Shown here piece after piece: positions 1 to 5,913 of a DNA stretch of 64,000 bases. A model generated the notes under the pieces. It was not told the origin of the DNA and did not search any database. It saw only the letters and a list, made by a program, of their open reading frames with translations. Each line of letters begins with the position of its first letter. Within the stretch, counting starts at the first letter, position 1. The stretch covers positions 25,876-89,875 of the forward strand of contig CAZSAK010000009.1 of the NCBI GenBank assembly GCA_964605155.1. The letters run 5' to 3'. The position numbers and the translations under genes were made by a program. This DNA is from CAZSAK01 sp964605155 (GTDB lineage Bacteria > Pseudomonadota > Gammaproteobacteria > SZUA-140).

Positions 1-1
1 C

Positions 2-496
2 GGAGGGATGTGGTGGTTCCTGATCGGCATCTTCCTGCACAGTGCCGCCAAGGCATCGTATCGTCAGCTGGTGGTACGTGAGCTACTGAGTGACAAACCC
101 GTGCGGCGATTTATGAATTCCGATCCGGCAACGGTTGCTCCCGACGTCAGTATCGAACAGTTGCTGGAAGATTATATCTATCGACATCATTACAAGATGT
201 TTCCCGTTGTCGAGGGTAAAACCCTGAAGGGATGTATATCTCTTACTGATATCAAGGACATTCCAAAGGAACAACGCGAACACAAGACTGTCGGCGAACT
301 GATGACGCCCTGCTCGTCCGATAACACCGTAACACCCGATACCGACAGCGCAAAGCTGATCGCCGCGATGGCAAGACCGAATGCCAGAACCATGTACATG
401 GTGGTCGAGGATAATCACCTGCTCGGTGTGATCTCATTGAAGGATCTGCGCGAATATATTGCGCTGAAGGTAGAACTTGAACAGCCGGAACAATGA
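2..496 (+). CDS. Site-2 protease (M50) family protein, C-terminal CBS part (5' partial)
   Basis: The reading frame is open to the left edge of the window, so this is the end of a longer gene. The visible part begins with a short hydrophobic piece (WWFLIGIFL) followed by two CBS domains (about residues 38-90 and 100-150 of the visible part), with the usual pattern of PVVE-G-LKGCISLTDI and VVEDNHLLGVISLKDL. This hydrophobic-to-CBS junction is the typical end of Rip3-like intramembrane zinc proteases, in which CBS domains probably sense adenine nucleotides. The catalytic HExxH part would lie outside the window, so the protease call rests on the junction alone; a CBS-only membrane protein is the alternative. 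The stop is 7 bp before the end of the convergent PfpI gene. Confidence 0.7.
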   Translation, partial: GGMWWFLIGIFLHSAAKASYRQLVVRELLSDKPVRRFMNSDPATVAPDVSIEQLLEDYIYRHHYKMFPVVEGKTLKGCISLTDIKDIPKEQREHKTVGELMTPCSSDNTVTPDTDSAKLIAAMARPNARTMYMVVEDNHLLGVISLKDLREYIALKVELEQPEQ

Positions 497-503
497 TTTG
501 CGG

Positions 504-1010
504 TCAAACCCTCTGAAGCAACGCGCCGCAAAAGGCATCCAGGTCGTCCGGTTTACGGGAGGTTATGAGATTGCAGTCTTCCACCAGTTTTTTATCCTCC
601 CATTTTGCGCCGGCATTTATCAGGTCCTTGCGTACCGAAGGCCATGACGTCATCGTCCGGCCGTTTACCACATCGGCCTCGATCAATAACTGCGGTCCGT
701 GGCAGATCGCTGCGAGAGGCTTGTTGGTGGCATTGAACTGCTGGGTGAATTCCACTATAGCATCATTCAGACGCAATTTATCGGGCCCGTGTCCGCCCGG
801 TATGACCAGAGCATCAAAATCCCCGGGTTTAACCTCATCCGCGGTATGCTGGATCCTGATCTCACTTTCGCCGCGCTTGCCGTGCACGGTATCGCCACGT
901 TGTGTACCGATCACGGTAACCTCATGTCCGGCATTACGTAAGCACTCGAAGGGCACATCGAATTCAGCATCTTCATAACCGTCACCTACCAGCATGGCTA
1001 CCTTTGACAT
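504..1010 (-). CDS. DJ-1/PfpI family protein (PfpI/YhbO type)
   Basis: A 168-residue protein with the full PfpI/YhbO signature. The nucleophile elbow AICHGPQ places the reactive cysteine at residue 103 followed by His104, and Glu13 in GDGYEDAE is the conserved acidic partner. PGGHGPDKLR (71-80) is the usual oxyanion-side loop. Members have been described as intracellular proteases, glyoxalases or protein deglycases, and protect against oxidative and carbonyl stress; which activity applies cannot be read from sequence. The length matches the family (about 170). The ATG has a strong GGAGG-type ribosome site (complement of 1014-1022). It is divergent from the EEP-family gene. Confidence 0.92.
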   Translation of the reverse strand: MSKVAMLVGDGYEDAEFDVPFECLRNAGHEVTVIGTQRGDTVHGKRGESEIRIQHTADEVKPGDFDALVIPGGHGPDKLRLNDAIVEFTQQFNATNKPLAAICHGPQLLIEADVVNGRTMTSWPSVRKDLINAGAKWEDKKLVEDCNLITSRKPDDLDAFCGALLQRV

Positions 1011-1150
1011 ACTTCACCTCCTCCATAAAATAATATCAGTAACAAAAAAACTAAATCAGTTACATTTGCGTTTCATTGACAATTCGCAACGTGCTGAATG
1101 CTGCACTCGGCTCATTGATTTTTTTCCTTTGTCCGGGAAGATCTTACTTG

Positions 1151-1855
1151 ATGGATAAAGATATCACGCTGGCCACCTATAATGTCCACGCCGGTGTAGG
1201 AACCGACGGCCGTTTTGCGCCTGAACGCATCGTTAACGTCTTACGTGAAATCAATGCCGATGTCATCGCATTACAGGAGGTCGAACAACACCGGATCGGC
1301 GATCATGATCTGCTGGATTATCTTGCCGCCGAAACAGGTCTGACTGCCATCGCCGGCCCTACCTTGTTGCGTGAATCCCGCCATTACGGCAATGCCATGT
1401 TGATAAAACTCCCTGTTCTGGATGTCGACCGCATCGATTTGAGCCTGCCCGGTCGCGAGCCGCGTGGCGCCATAGATGCCATTCTTGGCTGTAATGGTCT
1501 GCGTATTCGAGTGGTGGCGACGCACCTTGGTCTCAGTCCAGGCGAACGGCGTAAACAAGTAAGCCAGCTGATTGCATCATTCGAGTCCCATGAATCGGCC
1601 GATATATCGGTGCTGACGGGTGACCTCAATGAATGGTTTCTATGGGGACGAATCCTGCGCTGGTTACGCGCGCACTTCCAACCGACACCAGACCTGGCAA
1701 CGTTTCCCTCGCGATTTCCCGTATTCGCACTGGATCACATCTGGTTGACCCCCGTTAATCGACTCAGCAAAATGGAGGTTCATACCAGCAAGCTTGCACG
1801 TATAGCATCCGACCATCTGCCGTTAAAGGCGATTGTAGACATCAGTCCGGCCTGA
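1151..1855 (+). CDS. Endonuclease/exonuclease/phosphatase (EEP) family protein
   Basis: A 234-residue EEP-fold hydrolase. The ordered catalytic motifs are visible: LATYNVHAG near the N terminus (Asn), LQEVEQ (metal-binding Glu), THLGL (His), LTGDLNEW (Asp/Asn pair) and SDHLPL at the end (Asp-His). EEP enzymes cut phosphodiester bonds in nucleic acids, inositol phosphates or sphingomyelin; the substrate here is unknown, though this compact form resembles the stand-alone proteins often beside phospholipase D or cardiolipin synthase genes. I chose the ATG at 1151; the frame also opens from a TTG at 1076, which adds 25 residues, but that TTG lies in a possible promoter sequence and the fold begins right after 1151. 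Confidence 0.85.
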   Translation: MDKDITLATYNVHAGVGTDGRFAPERIVNVLREINADVIALQEVEQHRIGDHDLLDYLAAETGLTAIAGPTLLRESRHYGNAMLIKLPVLDVDRIDLSLPGREPRGAIDAILGCNGLRIRVVATHLGLSPGERRKQVSQLIASFESHESADISVLTGDLNEWFLWGRILRWLRAHFQPTPDLATFPSRFPVFALDHIWLTPVNRLSKMEVHTSKLARIASDHLPLKAIVDISPA

Positions 1856-1884
1856 TTATGGGATATGGCCAGCTGGCTGATGCT

Positions 1885-1902
1885 CATTGATATTTTTCAA
1901 TG
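1885..1902 (+). promoter_or_regulatory. CATTGA-N6-TCAATG palindrome, FNR/CRP-family-like site
   Basis: A perfect 6+6 palindrome with a 6-bp spacer. Its TTGA-N6-TCAA core is the core of FNR/ANR boxes. The centre at 1893.5 lies 41.5 bp upstream of a start point inferred from a TACAGT -10-like hexamer at 1923-1928. It precedes the DUF883 gene. Related copies lie at 3961, 5640 and 9022. Confidence 0.5.
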
Positions 1903-1990
1903 ATCTCCATGACGAGGCGCATTACAGTAATGCTTACTCTAGTCAAGATTCATTCTTTAGCATATCTGTAAAAAACAACAGGAGTACGAT

Positions 1991-2290
1991 ATGGCAACTA
2001 CCGAGATCGACAAGGAACTTGATCAACTGAAATCCGATATTTCCAACCTTCGTAGCGACATGTCGGAATTGATCGAAGCAATGAAAGATAATGGTATCGA
2101 ACACGGCCGGGATGTTTATCATCGTACCCGTGAACGCGCCCGACGGACAGGTGAAGCGGTCCGCGAACGGGCGGGTGATATGTACGATGATTTCGGCAGA
2201 ACCGTGGAAGAGAGGCCCATGACAAGCGTGTTGACGGCTTTCGGCACGGGATTCGTCGTCGGCATGCTGCTGGACCGCCAGCAGCACTGA
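1991..2290 (+). CDS. DUF883 (ElaB/YqjD/YgaM-like) membrane-anchored protein
   Basis: A 99-residue, highly charged helical protein. Residues 1-70 are a coiled-coil rich in Glu, Arg and Lys, and the C terminus has one glycine-rich membrane segment (about 76-93, LTAFGTGFVVGMLL) followed by a short DRQQH tail. That layout is diagnostic of the ElaB/YqjD family; in E. coli YqjD sits in the inner membrane and binds ribosomes in stationary phase. The ATG is preceded by AGGAG (1980-1984). It is followed 20 bp later by another small membrane protein gene, as yqjD is followed by yqjE, so the two probably form an operon. Confidence 0.85.
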   Translation: MATTEIDKELDQLKSDISNLRSDMSELIEAMKDNGIEHGRDVYHRTRERARRTGEAVRERAGDMYDDFGRTVEERPMTSVLTAFGTGFVVGMLLDRQQH

Positions 2291-2310
2291 ACCATCCAGC
2301 GGTTGTATTC

Positions 2311-2823
2311 ATGTCCTGGTGTGGAGTCGCGTTTCATGAGATAGGAAAATTGCGCCTGTGGTGGCAACGCCGTATGGTCATCATGGCGCTGACGCTGCTG
2401 TGCGGCGTGATCGGCACGGGTGGCCTGGCCTTTATAACCATCGGCTGGTATACCGCCCTGCGCGAGACATTGGCGCCGTGGTCAGCGGGATTTATCGTCG
2501 GCGGCGTGATGCTTGTTGCTGCCATCGCAGGCGTTCTGGCGATCTGGTACTCAGTTCGTAACAAAAGGGGTCATTCAGGAACCCCGGCACCTGAATCGAC
2601 CAGTCGATCCGCGCAACTGGATGCGGTCACCCACCTTGGCAAGACGATCGGGTCAAGCATGAATCAGCGCGATGTCAGGACAACGGATGTCATGATTGCG
2701 GCGCTGGTGGCCGGCACTGTGCTCGGCGCAAGTCCGGCCTTGCGTGAACAGTTGTTTCGACACAGAGGTCGAGAGCGTAATAACGGTAATTCATATCCGG
2801 AACAATCCGGACAACGAAGATAA
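2311..2823 (+). CDS. Small membrane protein, YqjE/phage-holin-III-like
   Basis: A 170-residue protein with two membrane segments (about residues 23-46 and 58-82) in the first half and a polar second half that has another weak hydrophobic patch (about 128-143). Its position right after a DUF883 gene mirrors E. coli yqjD-yqjE, whose second product belongs to the YqjE/holin-X superfamily. Sequence similarity is hard to judge by eye, so the family call is mainly context. The start lacks a clear ribosome site; ATG 2311 is the longest option, with an internal ATG at residue 22 as an alternative. It ends 11 bp before the AI-2E family gene. Confidence 0.55.
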   Translation: MSWCGVAFHEIGKLRLWWQRRMVIMALTLLCGVIGTGGLAFITIGWYTALRETLAPWSAGFIVGGVMLVAAIAGVLAIWYSVRNKRGHSGTPAPESTSRSAQLDAVTHLGKTIGSSMNQRDVRTTDVMIAALVAGTVLGASPALREQLFRHRGRERNNGNSYPEQSGQRR

Positions 2824-2834
2824 ACTTCCGCGCT

Positions 2835-3929
2835 ATGGCCCCGCCATCGGAGTATCAATGGCCACTGGTCACCGTGATCGGTATCGTGATACTGGCCGGT
2901 CTTACGGTGTTCATGATAGGCCCCGCGTCACAGGTGTTCCTTGTTACCTTCTCGGCTGTATTGTTCGCGGTCTCCATCGATGGCCTTGCCGTACTGATCA
3001 CCAACCGGGTATCCATTTCGCAGGTGATGGCGCGCATCGGTGTCATAGTGATCCTGCTGGCCTTGTTGCTGGGATTTGTGACCTTCGCCGGACCGCGCCT
3101 GAGTGAACAGATATCAGAGCTTGCTGATCAGCTGCCCCGCGCCGTTGAGAGCCTCAACAGGATTATCGCCTCACATCCCCTGGGCAAGACGGTACAGGAT
3201 ATCAATCTGCAACAACTGCCGTTGAACGAGTCACAGATTCTGAGCGGTGTTACCGGCGTTTTTTCCACCGCCTTCGGAGCCACAATCAATACCTTGATCA
3301 TCGTGTTAATCGGCCTGTATCTGTCACTGCAGCCGCAGATCTACGTCGAGGGTTTCCTGCATCTGGTACCGAAGGATGTACGCGGGCGGACAAGGAATAT
3401 CCTGGATGACATCCACCGCGCCTTGAGTTGGTGGCTGGTGGGTCGATTTTTCTCCATGCTGACTGTCGGCGTGCTGACCACAATCACCTTGTGGTTGATC
3501 GATATGCCGCTGGCACTGGTGCTGGGTGTGATTGCCGGTATATTTTCCTTTGTCCCGTTTGTCGGTCCGATCACTGCATCGATTCCGGCTATATTAATCG
3601 GATTGATGGATTCACCCTTAACGGGCGTCTATGTGACCCTGATCTATATGGCAGTACAATTCATAGAGGGCAATTTTCTGACGCCGCTGATCCAGGAACG
3701 CGTCGTTTCGTTACCTCCGGCCCTGTTGTTGCTTGCACAGTTCGCCATGGGGATATTCTACGGATTGTTCGGCATACTGCTTGCCACCCCCCTGGCTATT
3801 TTACTGATCGTGTTGACTCAAAAACTCTATGTACAGGATATCGTCAAGGAACCGGTCGAGGTCCTTGGCGATCACCACCACACCGCCCGGCATCAGAACA
3901 AGCCGGTCCTGAAAGGTAGTTCGTCCTAA
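2835..3929 (+). CDS. AI-2E family (PerM/YdiK-type) membrane transporter
   Basis: A 364-residue integral membrane protein. It has three N-terminal helices (about 10-75), an amphipathic soluble stretch (about 80-150) and a C-terminal group of helices with the conserved run through PFVGPITASIPA and the EGNFLTPLIQERVVSLPP block. This order defines the AI-2E exporter/PerM superfamily (PF01594), which includes the quorum signal exporter TqsA and Na+/H+ antiporters, so the substrate is not determined. It starts 11 bp after the preceding membrane protein and is probably translated from the same message. Confidence 0.9.
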   Translation: MAPPSEYQWPLVTVIGIVILAGLTVFMIGPASQVFLVTFSAVLFAVSIDGLAVLITNRVSISQVMARIGVIVILLALLLGFVTFAGPRLSEQISELADQLPRAVESLNRIIASHPLGKTVQDINLQQLPLNESQILSGVTGVFSTAFGATINTLIIVLIGLYLSLQPQIYVEGFLHLVPKDVRGRTRNILDDIHRALSWWLVGRFFSMLTVGVLTTITLWLIDMPLALVLGVIAGIFSFVPFVGPITASIPAILIGLMDSPLTGVYVTLIYMAVQFIEGNFLTPLIQERVVSLPPALLLLAQFAMGIFYGLFGILLATPLAILLIVLTQKLYVQDIVKEPVEVLGDHHHTARHQNKPVLKGSSS

Positions 3930-3960
3930 GGCATTCTGACAGGGCTTTCAAAAACCCGGG

Positions 3961-3978
3961 GATTGACGCATCGCAATG
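3961..3978 (+). promoter_or_regulatory. Degenerate copy of the CATTGA-N6-TCAATG site
   Basis: GATTGA-CGCATC-GCAATG matches the palindrome at 10 of 12 positions. The centre (3969.5) is 41.5 bp upstream of a start point near 4011, given a CATACT hexamer at 3999-4004; the AT-rich stretch 4001-4012 offers other -10 choices. It precedes the triple-BON gene. Confidence 0.35.
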
Positions 3979-4037
3979 CAAGGCTGCCCGGATCAGATCA
4001 TACTAATATATTATGGTTTTATTAAGGAGGGGCAGAC

Positions 4038-4772
4038 ATGAGCGATCAATCTGTTGAGGAACTGGATAAAAACATACGCGCCGCGCTGGAAAGGGATCCA
4101 CGCATCAATCTGCATGCTTCGCAGCTCAAGATCATCCCGCATGAGCGCTGCATCACCCTTGTAGGACAAACGGAGGATATCTCCTCCAAAAGGATTGCGG
4201 TCAATGTGGTACGGCAGACCGCCGGTGAAGATTATGAAATCAAGGATCATATACGGATACACTCCACGCATATCAGTGATAACACACTGCATGACAAGAT
4301 CGCCAGGATACTCGTCAACGAACCGGTGTTCAGTGACTGCGACATCTTCGTCGACAGTACCCGGAAGATCGAACGTTTACGCAACAGCGACTTACATAAC
4401 AATGATGTCATCAAGGCGAGTGTGAGGGATGGGGTGATAACGCTCACCGGACAGGTCAACAGCCTGACACACCGGCGTATGGCAGAGGCCCTGATGTGGT
4501 GGATAGACGGCTGTCAACGCGTTGACAACCTGTTGAGGGTGGTACCCCCTGAAAGGGAAACCGATGAGGAACTGACCGATGCGGTGCGTATGGTTCTGAA
4601 AAAAGACCCGCTGATCGATGCCTCGCAGATCCGTGTGGTTGTCACAGCCGGAGTTGTGGAACTCCTTGGTCATCTCGAAAATGACAAACTGTGTCGAATC
4701 GCAGCCCACGATGTCTGGTCTGTTCCGGATGTGTGGGAAGTGTATAACCGGATCACGGCGGACACGGGCTGA
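4038..4772 (+). CDS. Triple BON-domain protein
   Basis: A 244-residue protein made of three BON repeats (about residues 8-75, 82-160 and 170-240), each with the alpha-beta pattern ending in a conserved glycine and a VxN-like strand (for example VITLTGQVNSLTHR and VVELLGHLENDKLCR). BON domains occur in OsmY, RhlB-like outer-membrane proteins and potassium-binding Kbp, and bind phospholipid or ions. There is no signal peptide, so this is more likely cytoplasmic (Kbp-like) than periplasmic. The ribosome site AAGGAGGGG (4024-4032) is very strong. An FNR-like site lies 59 bp upstream of the ATG. Confidence 0.85.
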   Translation: MSDQSVEELDKNIRAALERDPRINLHASQLKIIPHERCITLVGQTEDISSKRIAVNVVRQTAGEDYEIKDHIRIHSTHISDNTLHDKIARILVNEPVFSDCDIFVDSTRKIERLRNSDLHNNDVIKASVRDGVITLTGQVNSLTHRRMAEALMWWIDGCQRVDNLLRVVPPERETDEELTDAVRMVLKKDPLIDASQIRVVVTAGVVELLGHLENDKLCRIAAHDVWSVPDVWEVYNRITADTG

Positions 4773-4816
4773 GGCAGGCTCAGTGCCCTTTATGTATCGT
4801 ATCAAACTGGAAAACC

Positions 4817-5599
4817 ATGCCTGAAATACCGGACGTCGAGACCTACAAGCGGTATTTCAACAAAACGTCCCTGCACCAGCGAATCAGGCGTGTCCACGTG
4901 GAAAGTCCCTCTATATTATTCGAGACCTCTCCCCAGGGCCTTGGACATGCCCTCAAACACAAATCGTTCCAGTCGACCGACAGTCACGGTAAATATCTGT
5001 TTGCCGCCATCGAAGACGACAAGTGGCTGGTCATGCATTTCGGCATGACCGGTGAAATCAAATACTTTCAACATCAGAAAGATATGCCGAAATATACACG
5101 GTTCTTGATCACCTTCGAAAACGGCTGTCACCTGGCGTATGTCGCGCCCCGCAAACTGGGACGTGTCGGACTGGTGGATACACCACAATCATTGATCACG
5201 GGTCAACACCTTGGTCCGGACGCACTCGAGATAACCGGGGAACAGTTTCATGAACAGGCCATGAAACGCCGGGGTAACGTCAAGTCCTGGCTCATGGCTC
5301 AGTCCAGTATCGCAGGCATCGGCAATGTCTACTCGGACGAAATACTTTTTCACGCCAGGATTCATCCCAAACGTTCCGTCAGTGACCTGGACGAAGCGAC
5401 GGTTCAGAGGCTCTACAAGGCCATGCAGTCTGTACTCAAGGCTGCGATCGATGCCGGTGCCGACCCGGACGAGATGCCATCTTCTTTTCTGTTACCTCAT
5501 CGCAACAAAGGCGCGCACTGCCCGGTATGCGGTACACGTATTGCGACCGTCAAGGCGAGTGGCCGGACAGCCTGGTATTGTCCCAAATGCCAGACATAG
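4817..5599 (+). CDS. Fpg/Nei family DNA glycosylase-AP lyase
   Basis: A 260-residue base-excision repair enzyme. It starts MPEIPDVE, so after Met removal Pro1 is the Schiff-base nucleophile and Glu2 the proton donor. The beta-hairpin lysine occurs in DSHGKYLF. The helix-two-turn-helix signature SIAGIGNVYSDEILFHARIHP is at about 160-180, and a C-terminal zinc finger (CPVC ... CPKC) holds the conserved arginine in GRTAWYC. The first residues (EIPDVE rather than ELPEVE) set it apart from classical MutM, so the oxidised-base preference is open. It follows the BON gene by 44 bp and may share its message. Confidence 0.92.
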   Translation: MPEIPDVETYKRYFNKTSLHQRIRRVHVESPSILFETSPQGLGHALKHKSFQSTDSHGKYLFAAIEDDKWLVMHFGMTGEIKYFQHQKDMPKYTRFLITFENGCHLAYVAPRKLGRVGLVDTPQSLITGQHLGPDALEITGEQFHEQAMKRRGNVKSWLMAQSSIAGIGNVYSDEILFHARIHPKRSVSDLDEATVQRLYKAMQSVLKAAIDAGADPDEMPSSFLLPHRNKGAHCPVCGTRIATVKASGRTAWYCPKCQT

Positions 5600-5639
5600 A
5601 CACATGTTCAACCGTATTTATGGTGTATCCCGTGTCACA

Positions 5640-5657
5640 AATTGATATATTTCAATG
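5640..5657 (+). promoter_or_regulatory. AATTGA-N6-TCAATG site with TAGAAT -10 at class II spacing
   Basis: Matches the CATTGA-N6-TCAATG palindrome at 11 of 12 positions. A good -10 hexamer, TAGAAT, is at 5679-5684, so the site is centred at about -41.5 to -42.5, the position used by FNR and CRP to activate class II promoters. It serves the small zinc-ribbon gene at 5716. Confidence 0.55.
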
Positions 5658-5715
5658 TATGTAATTCCGGATCATCACTAGAATGATCATCATGGTCATA
5701 TCAGAGAGATAACAT

Positions 5716-5913
5716 ATGTCGATCTTACCAGACAGGGCGGATCCGCCGGAGAACAAGGTACCTTGCATAGTGTGCTCGAAGGAGGTACCTGAATCCGCGG
5801 CCTTGCACCCTGAATCCGAGGAATACGTGCTGTATTTCTGCAGTGTCAATTGCTATGAGCGCTGGCGCAAAGAGGCCGAGCAGACATTCGGCAAGGACAC
5901 GCCCGGAGAATAA
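5716..5913 (+). CDS. Small zinc-ribbon protein (DUF3330-like)
   Basis: A 65-residue protein with a CIVC pair (residues 17-20) and a second pair in FCSVNCYERW (about 42-46), a treble-clef-like zinc site of the YHS/MYM type. The central PESEEYVLYFCSVNCYERW resembles DUF3330 proteins known from mercury-resistance transposons, but no mer or transposon genes are present here. A GAGAGAT ribosome site lies 6 bp before the ATG. The function is unknown; such proteins may bind metal or act as small adaptors. It converges on, and ends flush with, the transaldolase-transketolase gene. Its promoter carries the FNR-like palindrome. Confidence 0.7.
   Translation: MSILPDRADPPENKVPCIVCSKEVPESAALHPESEEYVLYFCSVNCYERWRKEAEQTFGKDTPGE

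Noticed and set aside
3428..3919. A 163-codon plus-strand ORF within the AI-2E family gene in another frame
   Set aside because: The AI-2E frame carries the conserved membrane motifs; this one is rich in Cys, His and Arg, as expected of an off-frame reading.
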